64,000 nucleotides of DNA from positions 372,001 through 436,000 of the forward strand of contig JAFAGI010000012.1 of the NCBI GenBank assembly GCA_023422835.1, given 5' to 3'. The stretch is from Bacteroidota bacterium (GTDB lineage Bacteria; Bacteroidota; Bacteroidia; Chitinophagales; Chitinophagaceae). Below the pieces are notes generated by a model that worked only from the letters and a program-made list of their open reading frames with translations, did not search any database and had not been told where the DNA came from. Positions 9,056 through 18,297 of the stretch are shown here, piece after piece. Each line of letters begins with the position of its first letter. Within the stretch, counting starts at the first letter, position 1. A program made the position numbers and the translations under genes.

Positions 9056-10741
9056 CTATTTTGTAGTGCCTTTCTGCCTCTTTCCGATCACGCTGTGGTG
9101 CCTGCCGTAACTATAATAAAGTATCAGTCCGATACCCATCCAAAGGAAGAAAGCTATCCAGCTTTTCACCGGTATTTCCGTCATCAGGTATAAGCAAAAT
9201 AAGGTTCCCAGTATCGGGATCAGAGAGAACCTGCGCAGGAAAGACAAAACGGCAACTACCATCAATACCACTACAAAAAGTAAAAATAATATTTCCTGGA
9301 AATTATCCGAAGCTATATGAGATGCCAGCGACATGATTCTCGCTCGGTAGAAAAAGATAAATGCAAATGCTATCAAAGGCACAATAAACCTGCCGTTGAT
9401 ATAAGGCAGCCTGAACTTATTTTTTTCTTTACTGATACGCGGCAGCACCAGCACGCCGGCACATACCAGCACAAATGCGAACAGCGTACCAATGCTGGTA
9501 AGATCAGTCATCAAAAGATCATCAATAAACAATACAGGTATGCCTACCAATATACCCGTTATAAAGGTGGCGAAGCCGGGCGTTTTATATTTTTTATTTA
9601 ATGAAGAAAATTTCTTCGGCATCAATCCGTCACGGCTCATCATCATCCATATCCTGGGCTGCCCTATCTGGAACACAAGCAGCACGCTGGTGGCTGCTAC
9701 TACAGCGCTGATAGAGATAATCATGCCTATCTTCTGCATGTTGAGTTTATTAAATACATAGGCCAGCGGGTCGGCTACGCCGTCAAACTCGTTATAATTA
9801 ACCATCCCAGTAATTACCAGCGCCACAATCACGTAGATGATCGTACAGATTATTAAAGAATAGATCATGCCGCGCGGCATATCGCGCTTGGGATTGGCAC
9901 ATTCTTCGGCAGTAGTAGAGATGGCATCAAAGCCAATGTAGGCAAAGAACACAGAAGATACACCTCGGAGCACTCCCTGAAAGCCGTTAGGCAAAAACGG
10001 CGACCAGTTGTGTGCCAGATCATCGCGCAGTATCACGTACATGCCAAGTACTACAACAAACGCAAGTACTGCAAGCTTTAGCCATACCATAAAATTAGCG
10101 CTTTTCTTACTTTCTGAAATGCCTACATAAGCCAGCACGGTAACAAAAACCACGATCAGGAATGCAGGCAGGTTTACAATAAATCTCATTCCCAGAACCT
10201 GAGGTGCACTGGTGTACACCAGGTCTGCAACACTCCCGCCGCCTGCTACAGCCGCATCGTATTTCATCTTGGCTGTCTGGTAGCCTACGGTGAGCCAGTC
10301 GGGCAGGTGAATCCCCAAGCCTTGCAAAAGGTGGTTAAAGTACGCACTCCAGGATATGGCAACAACAATATTGCCGATAGCATATTCCAGAATCAGCGCC
10401 CAGCCAATGATCCACGCCACTATTTCACCAAAGGTTACGTAAGAATATGTGTACGCACTGCCCGAAACAGGCACACGCGATGCAAACTCTGCATAGCACA
10501 ATGCAGAAAAACCGCAAGTAACGGCCGTAATAATAAACAGGAAGATCACACCGGGGCCGCCATCGAATGCAGCTTTCCCAATGGTAGAGAAAATGCCGGC
10601 GCCAATAACAGCGGCAATGCCCATAAACGTGAGATCTTTTACCGTGAGAACTTTTTTAAGATTGCCTGTATGTCCCTCGCTGTAGCCTTGATCATATTCT
10701 TTATGAATGTCGTACAGGCTTTTGGTTCTTTTAAATTTCAT
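9056..10741 (-). CDS. APC-family amino acid permease
   Basis: 561 residues with about 13 hydrophobic spans, a cytoplasmic-membrane transporter of the APC superfamily. The first membrane helix carries the substrate-binding motif AVIGAGIFSTIGKA (about residues 39-52), followed by GPGVIFLFIITAVTCGFSALCYAEFASRVP, and AYIGFDAISTTAEE near residue 268, all characteristic of the cationic amino acid transporter (CAT)/YfnA subgroup. Substrate is probably an amino acid taken up with protons; which one cannot be told. It lies 9 bp downstream of the polyprenyl synthase gene on the same strand, so they are likely co-transcribed although unrelated in role. Confidence 0.92.
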   Translation of the reverse strand: MKFKRTKSLYDIHKEYDQGYSEGHTGNLKKVLTVKDLTFMGIAAVIGAGIFSTIGKAAFDGGPGVIFLFIITAVTCGFSALCYAEFASRVPVSGSAYTYSYVTFGEIVAWIIGWALILEYAIGNIVVAISWSAYFNHLLQGLGIHLPDWLTVGYQTAKMKYDAAVAGGGSVADLVYTSAPQVLGMRFIVNLPAFLIVVFVTVLAYVGISESKKSANFMVWLKLAVLAFVVVLGMYVILRDDLAHNWSPFLPNGFQGVLRGVSSVFFAYIGFDAISTTAEECANPKRDMPRGMIYSLIICTIIYVIVALVITGMVNYNEFDGVADPLAYVFNKLNMQKIGMIISISAVVAATSVLLVFQIGQPRIWMMMSRDGLMPKKFSSLNKKYKTPGFATFITGILVGIPVLFIDDLLMTDLTSIGTLFAFVLVCAGVLVLPRISKEKNKFRLPYINGRFIVPLIAFAFIFFYRARIMSLASHIASDNFQEILFLLFVVVLMVVAVLSFLRRFSLIPILGTLFCLYLMTEIPVKSWIAFFLWMGIGLILYYSYGRHHSVIGKRQKGTTK

Positions 10742-10750
10742 CCGGCGATA

Positions 10751-11716
10751 TTAATAATCTCTCTGTAATAAATAATCGGTAAAATCGTACAATTGTTTTT
10801 TTCTGTCGGCAGTCACCACTACTTTTTCAAGGTGCGACAGCGCTTTGGCAGCATACTGCTTTTTCAGATCCTCCGCCCATTGCTTCACGCCACATTCATC
10901 AAACACGTCTAAAACTTTCGCGACTTTGTTTTCATCCTTACTTCTTAAGTGTGCTTTCAGCTTCTCCCTGGTTTCGCCTTCAGCAGTTTCCAGCGCTTTG
11001 ATCAACAAAAAAGTTTTTTTGTTTCTTTTAATATCGCCACCAATTTCTTTGCCGAATTTTTCTACATTGCCGTAACAGTCAAGATAATCGTCCTGCAGCT
11101 GAAAAGCAATGCCCAGATTTTTTCCGTATTCATACAAATGATCTGCATTGTATTTTGATGCGCCGCCCAAGAGTGCACCGATCTGCAGGCTACAAGCCAG
11201 TAGTACCGAGGTCTTCAAGGTGATCATGCGCAGGTATTCATCAAGCGACACATCGGTCCTGCTTTCAAAATCCATATCGTATTGCTGGCCTTCACAAACT
11301 TCAAATGCAGTCTTGTTAAAGATGGTGAGCACCTGCTGCAGGAAGCTTGCCTCGATTTTATTCAGGCTGGCATATGCGCCAATAAGCATGGCATCACCAC
11401 TTAGTATGGCCGTGTTTATATTGTTGCGTACATGTACCGTCTGCTTACCACGCCGCAATGCGGAATTGTCCATAACATCATCGTGCAGCAGGGTGAAATT
11501 GTGAAACAATTCCAATGCGTCAGCAGCATGCCAGGTGTTCTCGCTGATATCCCCAAAAAGTTCATTAGCCATCAGGCAGGCTACGGGCCGCATTCTTTTA
11601 CCACCTATGGACAGGAAATAATCTGCAGGCTCATACAGGTTAAACGGTTCTGCGGGGAAATGTTGCCTGTTAAATTTCTGTGCGTAAATATTTACTAACT
11701 GCTGAAATGAATGCAC
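10751..11716 (-). CDS. trans-polyprenyl diphosphate synthase
   Basis: 321 residues. Condenses isopentenyl diphosphate units onto an allylic primer in the cytoplasm. The first aspartate-rich motif is LHDDVMDNS with RRGK after it (about residues 76-90), the second is FQLQDDYLDCYG (about 208-219), and SIGGKRMRP near 36 binds diphosphate. The start is GTG (codon at 11714-11716): an in-frame TAA lies shortly upstream with no ATG between. Chain length cannot be predicted surely. ispG of the same isoprenoid route is at 47.9 kb. Confidence 0.92.
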   Translation of the reverse strand: MHSFQQLVNIYAQKFNRQHFPAEPFNLYEPADYFLSIGGKRMRPVACLMANELFGDISENTWHAADALELFHNFTLLHDDVMDNSALRRGKQTVHVRNNINTAILSGDAMLIGAYASLNKIEASFLQQVLTIFNKTAFEVCEGQQYDMDFESRTDVSLDEYLRMITLKTSVLLACSLQIGALLGGASKYNADHLYEYGKNLGIAFQLQDDYLDCYGNVEKFGKEIGGDIKRNKKTFLLIKALETAEGETREKLKAHLRSKDENKVAKVLDVFDECGVKQWAEDLKKQYAAKALSHLEKVVVTADRKKQLYDFTDYLLQRDY

Positions 11717-11934
11717 GTTCTGATCTTTTTAGTTTTGCCGAAGATAAATATTTTTTAGAAATCTGCATTGGATGAGGGTTAAGAAGAAGATAACTCTGAT
11801 TTTAATACACAGACTTAGAATAGCGACTTATTGCATGTTCGCATATTCAGGCAGATAGCTGTACCCCGCCATCTTATTGCTTCCGGCTATATGTAGAGAC
11901 CGGAACAAATCAATTAATGTGTAAAGTCTACAAC

Positions 11935-12342
11935 TTATTTCAGCTTTTGGACGCTGTTGCCTGCACCGTTAATATTCACAGTTGGCCTGCCATTATTATT
12001 ATCTGAGCTACGGTAATGTATATTGTTGCTTGCACCTTGTATGCTGACGCTATTTACTTTATCTGCTGTAATTCTGTTACCTGCCCCGGAGATCAGGATA
12101 CGTGAAACAAAACCCTTAACAGTTGTTGTGTTGCTGGCGCCATCTACACGCAGTGTACCGCCGTCCATAGTTATTGAGCGGGTGTTGCCTGCACCTTCTA
12201 TCAGCACTTCCTTATCAGACTGTTTTACGGTGCCGGCACCTGTATGCAAATGGTTTGAAAACAGGCCGCCGATGCTTTGAGTATAAGCTGTAGTTCCGAA
12301 TGTGAGCATTGCAGCAATCGCCATCACTTTCATGCTTTTCAT
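11935..12342 (-). CDS. secreted DUF3060 beta-helix-like repeat protein
   Basis: 135 residues with a signal peptide (MKSMKVMAIAAMLTFGTTAYTQ). The mature part is made of about five short repeats built on GAGN/GASN turns (IEGAGNTRSI, VDGASNTTTV, ISGAGNRITA, IQGASNNIHY, INGAGNSVQK), the DUF3060 pattern, which should fold as a small stacked beta structure. Probably periplasmic or surface located; no enzyme motifs. Single gene, flanked by intergenic DNA on both sides. Confidence 0.8.
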   Translation of the reverse strand: MKSMKVMAIAAMLTFGTTAYTQSIGGLFSNHLHTGAGTVKQSDKEVLIEGAGNTRSITMDGGTLRVDGASNTTTVKGFVSRILISGAGNRITADKVNSVSIQGASNNIHYRSSDNNNGRPTVNINGAGNSVQKLK

Positions 12343-12840
12343 AAGAATAATTTTGGTGAGTTTAAAATTAGCAAAAAAGGAACAGGAAAGCTAATAAGCG
12401 CATATTATATGGATTTTATTTCAAGTTAAAAATACAGATAATAATTAAGGCTTCTACCATAATTTTATATTGGGAAAGCTCCTTTTTAAATTTGCAGGTG
12501 CTAGGAGGATAAGCGTTGGTTTTATGCTATATAGTTTTGATGCGAGGTTCAAAGTTATGGGTACAAAAAAAAGTTCCATAATGATTATTGCAGAGTTTGG
12601 ATAAATGCAACAGATAAAGGAATCAGGGTTTGTACAATTTTTTAGGGATTACTGGCCTGATAAACACCAAGTAAAAGCTTTATATGAGCATTCTATATGG
12701 CGCTCAAAACTGCATAATTCCGGGATACGCTGTTATAAGGATTGCGAATTTAAAATAATCTCCAACGTATTTTAAATCTCTTACTCAATTCTGCCCTATA
12801 CACCTTAATATTGCCTTTGTATAAAAGTTAAACTGCAAAG
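12343..12840. other. 498-bp AT-rich intergenic region
   Basis: No recognisable gene. The only open frame worth noting is 12605-12775 on the plus strand (56 codons, MQQIKESGFVQFFRDYWPD start, ends in TAA), which matches no family I know and lacks a convincing leader; it may be a gene remnant or chance. The region must also contain the promoter of the plus-strand cluster beginning at 12841; CCTTTGTATAAAAG at about 12812-12825 is AT-rich but not a consensus box. Confidence 0.4.
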
Positions 12841-14178
12841 ATGGCCAAAAGAATTACTGCTTTAAAATGTCCGCAATGTGGGAGTGTAAAAAAACAATCC
12901 ATTAAAGACGATCATTATATTTGCAACCATTGCAGTACTGAATATTTCCTGGACAACGATGACATTAATGTAAACGTGAACCACCGCCATATCGGCACGA
13001 GTCCTCATTCTTTTACACCGGTCACAAAAAAAACTGTCTCCGGTATTATTGCTGCGGCTGCAATCTTCCTGGCTTTTATGATGTCTAACCTCTTGGTGGG
13101 TAAAAATTCAAAAAGTTCCTTTGCCGAAGAAACTTATTCCGACAGGCCACAGGATCAAATGATTTATAATGATGCTGATGGAAATTTAAAAGTCCTGTTT
13201 TCCGTAAAGAGGACACATAGCGGGTTTAACAAAAAAGAGGATGAATTTCTGACGCTGTTTTATGACCCTGTTAAAAATAAAATCATCAGCGAGCAAAAAC
13301 AGGGTCAATTCTGGGGCAATACCCGCATCCTACAATATAAGAAATTTTCCGACGGTTCATTGTATATAATGCCCTTAAATGCCCACCACTTGTATAAATT
13401 GGATCTACAAAATCATAAACTGGTAGACCTGACAACTAAAATGTTTGAAGGCAAAGCTGAATTAGGCCCCGGAGTAGCGACTATTAAATTTGTAAGTGAT
13501 GGTATGGGCGATGGCTTTCAGATAATGAGCAATGATGGAAAAGAATATTACTATTATCCTATTGCAGGTAAGCTTTATAACGATAGGACAGTCCTTACAA
13601 ATGATTCGAAAGAACTAAGTACTTTGCCCCCCGGCGCTTTAGAGAAGACATACTACATCTTTACCGAAAAGAGTTTTGACTACCCAGATGAACCCATTCA
13701 ACTGCTGCAATATCATTACATAGAAAAACCGGGTTACCCTATCCGGCTGCCTTATGGCGCAAGGTGGCAAAATGTGCGAGATTACCGCTATAGCAAATAC
13801 GTAACCTACAAATCACCGTTCGATTCCTACAACGTAAGAGTTAGTAAATACAAAGATCTTACACCCGGGAGAATGTATTTTAGCCCGTCCATTGAGTACC
13901 AGGATGAAAACCGGGTGTTTATCAAAACCATGCCCGATGCCAATCCGGAGAGTACGCCATTGCTTCAGAAAATAGATGTTAATACCGGAAAGGTTGTTTG
14001 GACGTACAGCCCCGAAGCGCATAAAGCTAAATTTGACTATATATCCGTTGCTAAAGATGCGGTGGGATTTGAATTGTACACTTTTGGATCGACGAACATC
14101 CGCAAGTATATCATTTTAAAGGAAGATGACGGCTCTCTTATTAAAGAATTCGATTTAAATAATTTAGAACTTAAATAA
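12841..14178 (+). CDS. zinc-ribbon membrane protein with a large extracytoplasmic beta domain, function unknown
   Basis: 445 residues. An N-terminal zinc ribbon has two CxxC pairs (CPQCG at 9-13 and CNHCS at 28-32). One membrane span follows at about 67-91 (TVSGIIAAAAIFLAFMMSNLLVG). The remaining 350 residues are rich in beta strands with repeated blocks such as GSLYIMPLNAHHLYKLDLQNHKLVDL and PLLQKIDVNTGKVVWTYSPEA, which resemble PQQ/WD-type propeller blades, so a propeller outside the membrane with the ribbon inside is my inference. It is 3 bp from the SPFH gene, so the two surely form an operon; the pairing suggests a membrane-associated complex. I do not recognise the family. Confidence 0.7.
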   Translation: MAKRITALKCPQCGSVKKQSIKDDHYICNHCSTEYFLDNDDINVNVNHRHIGTSPHSFTPVTKKTVSGIIAAAAIFLAFMMSNLLVGKNSKSSFAEETYSDRPQDQMIYNDADGNLKVLFSVKRTHSGFNKKEDEFLTLFYDPVKNKIISEQKQGQFWGNTRILQYKKFSDGSLYIMPLNAHHLYKLDLQNHKLVDLTTKMFEGKAELGPGVATIKFVSDGMGDGFQIMSNDGKEYYYYPIAGKLYNDRTVLTNDSKELSTLPPGALEKTYYIFTEKSFDYPDEPIQLLQYHYIEKPGYPIRLPYGARWQNVRDYRYSKYVTYKSPFDSYNVRVSKYKDLTPGRMYFSPSIEYQDENRVFIKTMPDANPESTPLLQKIDVNTGKVVWTYSPEAHKAKFDYISVAKDAVGFELYTFGSTNIRKYIILKEDDGSLIKEFDLNNLELK

Positions 14179-14181
14179 ACT

Positions 14182-15186
14182 ATGAGTATATTTAATTTAA
14201 TCAAAAAACAACTGGCCACTGTCATTGAGTGGAAGCCTCAACAACCTGATGTGTTGCTATGGAAATACCCTGCCCTCACCGATGAAATAAAAAACGCCAG
14301 TAAACTTATAGTTACTCCCGGACAGGGCTGTATAATTGTGTATGAAGGAAAAGTAACTGACATGCTGGACCAAGCAGGCACCTACGAGATCAGGACAGAT
14401 AATATTCCTTTTATCACTACGCTACTCAAAGTGATGCAGTTCTTTGAAAGTGAGCATAAAACAGAACTGTATTTTTACAGAAAAGCCGAAGTGCTGAATC
14501 AGGGCTGGGGTACATCTGCTCCTGTGAAATATTTGGACTCTGTGTACAAAGTGCCGGTAAAATTAAGCGCATTTGGTAATTTTTCTTACAAGCTATCAGA
14601 CCCAACAAGAGTATTTAGTGAACTGACGGGTTCCGTAGACCAATGGACTACAGCGCAGTTTAGAGAAATCGTCCAGTCACGCATACCGCAATTGTTGATT
14701 ACATATTTTGCTAACAGGCAGCTTGCTTTTAGTGAAATTGATATGTATGTGAATGAGATTGCAGGAGAGATAACACAGCAGATGATCCTGGAATTTGAGA
14801 AACTCGGCTTGCAAATTATTGATTTCAGAATAGAAGGAAATCAATTTGATGCCGGAACGGAAGAGCGTATTGGCAGAATAGCAGATGTAACCGCAGACGC
14901 AATGGCTGCTGCAGAAGCAGGCTTGAACTATGAGCAGCTGGAAAGACTACGCGCTTTGCGCGATGCAGCGAAGAACGAAGGCGGTGTTGCTGGTATAGGA
15001 GCAGGGTTAGGCGCGGGCTTAAGTATGGCGCAGATGCTCAACCAATCGGATGATCAGATGACGGAGCCTAGAGAAAATACAGACCCTGTACAATGGTTAC
15101 AGAAATTAAAACTGCTTCTTGACGAAAATATCATCACACGAGAGGAGTTTGACGAGAAGAAGAAAAAATTTTTAAACAACCTATAA
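14182..15186 (+). CDS. SPFH-domain protein with C-terminal SHOCT-like segment (YdjI type)
   Basis: 334 residues. No transmembrane span or signal peptide. The SPFH/Band 7-like domain covers about residues 30-250 (SKLIVTPGQGCIIVYEGKVTDMLDQAGTYEI, then a helical part with QFREIVQSRIPQLL and GLQIIDFRIEGNQFD). An alanine/glycine-rich hinge (about 265-290, GGVAGIGAGLGAGLSMAQML) leads to a SHOCT-like end (DPVQWLQKLKLLLDENIITREEFDEKKKKFL). Relatives assemble at membranes as oligomeric scaffolds and are often linked to envelope stress; no enzymatic motif. It sits 3 bp after the zinc-ribbon protein and 12 bp before a small membrane protein. The domain call is solid; the role is inference. Confidence 0.82.
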   Translation: MSIFNLIKKQLATVIEWKPQQPDVLLWKYPALTDEIKNASKLIVTPGQGCIIVYEGKVTDMLDQAGTYEIRTDNIPFITTLLKVMQFFESEHKTELYFYRKAEVLNQGWGTSAPVKYLDSVYKVPVKLSAFGNFSYKLSDPTRVFSELTGSVDQWTTAQFREIVQSRIPQLLITYFANRQLAFSEIDMYVNEIAGEITQQMILEFEKLGLQIIDFRIEGNQFDAGTEERIGRIADVTADAMAAAEAGLNYEQLERLRALRDAAKNEGGVAGIGAGLGAGLSMAQMLNQSDDQMTEPRENTDPVQWLQKLKLLLDENIITREEFDEKKKKFLNNL

Positions 15187-15198
15187 TACCGTTCTATT

Positions 15199-15417
15199 AT
15201 GAAATACTTCATTACAGGACTTTTCATACTGTGCCTTCTGGCAGTTTGCTTCTTAAGTTTAAATTATTTGTGGGGCTGGATCCCGGTGAATTACGGTGAT
15301 GTAGCAAAGGTTGCGCTGTCAATATTGATTTTGCTGCTCGCCATCACGGGATTAGCTATGATTTATAAAGGAGGATTCGACAGAAACCCCGATCATAAAT
15401 ACGTTGGAAAGAAATAG
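15199..15417 (+). CDS. small two-span membrane protein
   Basis: 72 residues with two hydrophobic stretches (about 3-27, FITGLFILCLLAVCFLSLNYLWGW, and 37-56, VALSILILLLAITGLAMIYKGG) and a charged C-terminus. No family recognised. It follows the SPFH gene by 12 bp and is probably a member of the same membrane complex. Confidence 0.65.
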   Translation: MKYFITGLFILCLLAVCFLSLNYLWGWIPVNYGDVAKVALSILILLLAITGLAMIYKGGFDRNPDHKYVGKK

Positions 15418-15501
15418 CTACATTAGTCAGCTAAAATATAATATTAATTTCTGTATTAACGTTTTCTTTTGCCGGTGCAGGAAAGAATAGTGTGAATAAT
15501 T

Positions 15502-15902
15502 ATGGAAGGAATTTTAAATTCAGACATCAGTTCGAGGCTCATCATTTTTGATGTTTTTTCATTGTTTATCGCCATCCATCTTTCATCATACCATCTAATT
15601 GGGCTTTGTGCTAGAAAGGCAAATGGGCATTATGGCCTTTGGATTTTTGTTCGCTACCGTTTTTGTAGTGGAAATTATTTGGGGCATCTATAACTTTAAT
15701 CAATATTGGACTCTTTGGTGTCTGTCTTTCTTTCATCATCGCAATTGGGGTTGATTATGGGTATTCGCCCAATTTTGCTGTTGTTTATGGAGTTTACGGC
15801 GTCAAAATGCTGCTTATATATCTATGGATGTATCTGGTTTTAAACGAGAAATTTTCGCAAGCTGATAAAGGATTGGAAATTGCTGTGCAAAATACGCAAT
15901 AG
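15502..15902 (+). pseudogene. frameshifted small integral membrane protein gene
   Basis: The ATG at 15502 opens MEGILNSDISSRLIIFDVFSL and continues through hydrophobic sequence until the frame closes near 15693. From about 15640 a second frame reads hydrophobic (AFGFLFATVFVVEIIWG), and from about 15695 a third carries INIGLFGVCLSFIIAIGVD and continues to VLNEKFSQADKGLEIAVQNTQ with TAG at 15900-15902. Joined, these give one polytopic protein of about 130 residues with 4 spans, so at least two indels break the gene. It is the fourth member of the SPFH cluster. A sequencing error is the alternative explanation. Confidence 0.65.
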
Positions 15903-16018
15903 GCAATTTGTACCCCGCAGCACTGCGATCCGAAAGCTTTCATAATCCATTAATCCTATCGTCGAATGTCTTGCTTTTATACGCGCAGGACAGGTGTTTA
16001 TTTAACTAAAAACAGAAA

Positions 16019-17476
16019 ATGAAAATGCTGAAAAACTTATTAACCTTCACGGTATTTCTTCTGGCCATCGCAGCGCACGCACAGACAAATCCCTTCAAGA
16101 ATACTTTATGGAGAGTGGACTCTACCGACGCTCAAAATAATTTTTACATGCGAAAAGAGAAATGGGATCCGGAAAAACTGCCGAAAGATTTTGCTTTTGT
16201 GAAGTTTGCAGAGGCTGAGGTTTTCTCCGGGCTATCCTGCTTTAAACAGTACGGCATATATCGTCTGGCCGGAGATGATCAGGTACTAATTGTACCCGCT
16301 TATACTGACGGCAACGCAAAATGTACGCCAACCGAAACGCCGTCGGAACTTTATACATATGATTTAAAGGGTGAACGGATGGTATTGAGCCAGGTGGGCG
16401 GTGATGCTTCGGGAAAAGATCCGGAAAACCATACAAATAAGGTATTGCGGGCAAGAAGCCCGCTTACTGATGCGCGGTACAAATCAAATGCCGGGTTGTA
16501 TGGAAGCGGAATGGGCGGACTCACGCTTTTCGAGGATGGGCGGTATATACTCACCGGATATGCTACTTTTTTACCTGGCAACTATTATTATATGAATGAC
16601 GAACTGTGGCTTTTTCCGGACGTCCGCAGCCACTTTGTGCTTTATGCCACCTACAACCCGCAACTGGTAGACAGTGTGCGGGTGGTCTTTGGTCAGTTTT
16701 CTGAAGGCAAAACCTACTTGCAGTTTAACAATGAGCCGGCACAAAGAGTGTTTAATGATGATGCAAACTGCTTCAGCGGCCCGTTTGTTTACCAGACAAA
16801 AAAGTCTCTCGCGTCGCTTACGTTTTACGATGTAGCACACAAGCACGAGGACCTAAGTACGAGTTTTGCTTATACCTACAGTTTTAAAAATAAAGAAAAC
16901 GATTTTATGGTGATGTATGTTTCCCCAGCTGCAATCAAAAGTATTTTACTGGCGCATATTAATGCTAAGGAAAAAAAGATACTATTTTATACTCCTCTCT
17001 TTGGCTCTAGCGATGGCTTAGATAAAGCAACTGAAAGTGAGGAAAATATGCAGGAACTTCTGAACATGAAAAAAGCGTATGAGAAAGCAGCAGAAGAAAA
17101 ATATGTTTATGCTAACCGCCATTCTCGTCAGCTTGAAGAAGAGCTTCATTCCGGTTACCGCTTCGATGACAAAAATAACCGTTATGTTTTTAAAGATAAT
17201 TTAAACAACAACTATTATAAGCAAAATCCTTATAACGATATGCGCATTATCCGAAAATATGTTCTGCAACGCCCCATCCGGAAATCAGTAAGGGAGCCGA
17301 AGGCAATCAATAATAAAGGTACTGTTTTCTATACGAGTTGTCATGGCGTAAAAAAGTCTTACGAGTATACCGAAATAAAAACAGAGAAAGACAAAGAAAC
17401 CAGCTCAGAACCGGCAACGATAGAGGTGCCACCACCGCCCATGCAAGGCAATGGCCAGAGATTAAAAAAAAACTGA
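16019..17476 (+). CDS. secreted protein of unknown function
   Basis: 485 residues with a signal peptide (MKMLKNLLTFTVFLLAIAAHAQ). The first 220 residues contain two blocks resembling lipocalin/META-like chains (NPFKNTLWRVDSTDAQ, then a beta-rich part with LTFEDGRYILTG-like strands such as GGLTLFEDGRYILTGYATFL). A charged helical middle (about 345-385) and a proline-rich end (EVPPPPMQG) follow. No catalytic motif or family recognised. It is separated from the SPFH cluster by the broken gene and a 116-bp gap and may have its own promoter. Confidence 0.65.
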   Translation: MKMLKNLLTFTVFLLAIAAHAQTNPFKNTLWRVDSTDAQNNFYMRKEKWDPEKLPKDFAFVKFAEAEVFSGLSCFKQYGIYRLAGDDQVLIVPAYTDGNAKCTPTETPSELYTYDLKGERMVLSQVGGDASGKDPENHTNKVLRARSPLTDARYKSNAGLYGSGMGGLTLFEDGRYILTGYATFLPGNYYYMNDELWLFPDVRSHFVLYATYNPQLVDSVRVVFGQFSEGKTYLQFNNEPAQRVFNDDANCFSGPFVYQTKKSLASLTFYDVAHKHEDLSTSFAYTYSFKNKENDFMVMYVSPAAIKSILLAHINAKEKKILFYTPLFGSSDGLDKATESEENMQELLNMKKAYEKAAEEKYVYANRHSRQLEEELHSGYRFDDKNNRYVFKDNLNNNYYKQNPYNDMRIIRKYVLQRPIRKSVREPKAINNKGTVFYTSCHGVKKSYEYTEIKTEKDKETSSEPATIEVPPPPMQGNGQRLKKN

Positions 17477-17534
17477 TATAGTGGAACTTCACAATTTATA
17501 AATTTGACTACTCCTGAATTCTTTGGGTTGTATG

Positions 17535-17551
17535 GTAGATTTTAAATCTAC
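17535..17551. repeat. palindrome related to the 8.8-kb element
   Basis: GTAGATTTTAAATCTAC can fold on itself, with ATGCTTCGAGATG 12 bp later. The same arrangement (AGATTTnAAATCT then GCTTCG) occurs at 8804-8836. It occupies the otherwise empty 17477-17767 gap just before the IS982-type remnant. Confidence 0.5.
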
Positions 17552-17767
17552 TTTTATCTATGCTTCGAGATGCCCTGCGGTACATCTTATACAGCTAAAC
17601 CTACTTCATTGTTTATGAGTATGAAAAACTTAGCTCTTCTATTTTTACACCACATCGTTGAACAATATTGTCGACTCTCTAAAGCTCTCTTTTTCTATCT
17701 TTTTGTTCATGCCTTTCGCTAGTATAGGGATTTGAACTGTTGAAACTTTGTCAGCATATTATAAATA

Positions 17768-18277
17768 ATGACCGCAAGCTTATTGGCCGTATGCCGGGAG
17801 CAAATTGCCTTCCAAAGGAAGTGCTTTGTTTCCGTAGATGATTTTTGTCTCAATTTTGTAAATCCCATTAAAGAGTTACTCCTGCAAGAGGCTTCCGGTG
17901 TAAAACGTCGCAACAGAAAAGCCGCACTTTGCGATAGTGAAATTATTTCCATTTTGATCGCTTTTCATAGTTGCGGCTTCGCCAATTTTAAATTCTTTTA
18001 TACACAATATGTTTGTGTGCATCTGAGCAATGAGGAGAAGTTGCTGCTGCGTAAACGCTCTGTAATCGAAACAGTGAACGACGAAATCAAAAACATCTGC
18101 CATGCAGAGCATACCAGACATCGGTCTATCAACGGATTCTTTCTAAACCTCATGAGCGCCATAGCAGCGTACGCATTCTTTCCTAAAAAACCTTCCATAA
18201 AAAAAGATATAGAGGAAACCAACCCAAAACTTATTGAGCAATTTCAAAAACAAATGCAACTAATGCCAGCGGCTTAA
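17768..18277 (+). pseudogene. IS982-family transposase, internally deleted
   Basis: The frame encodes 169 residues although IS982 transposases have about 290. The N-terminal third is family-like (DDFCLNFVNPIKELLLQEAS, RNRKAALCDSEIISILIAFH, FKFFYTQYVCVHL) and jumps at about residue 92 to the C-terminal third (LLLRKRSVIETVNDEIKNIC, EHTRHRSINGFFLNLMSAIAAYAFFPKKPSI). The middle, which holds most of the DDE catalytic core, is missing, yet the frame is preserved across the joint. It cannot be an active transposase. A candidate right end lies at 18280-18290. Confidence 0.85.
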
Positions 18278-18279
18278 AC

Positions 18280-18290
18280 CGAACTCAGGT
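18280..18290 (+). mobile_element. probable right end of the IS982-type element
   Basis: CGAACTCAGGT begins just past the transposase TAA. Its exact reverse complement, ACCTGAGTTCG, occurs at 23915-23925, upstream of another transposase remnant. The position after the stop and the inverted match suggest a terminal inverted repeat. No matching left end was found before 17768. Confidence 0.4.
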
Positions 18291-18297
18291 TTATATT

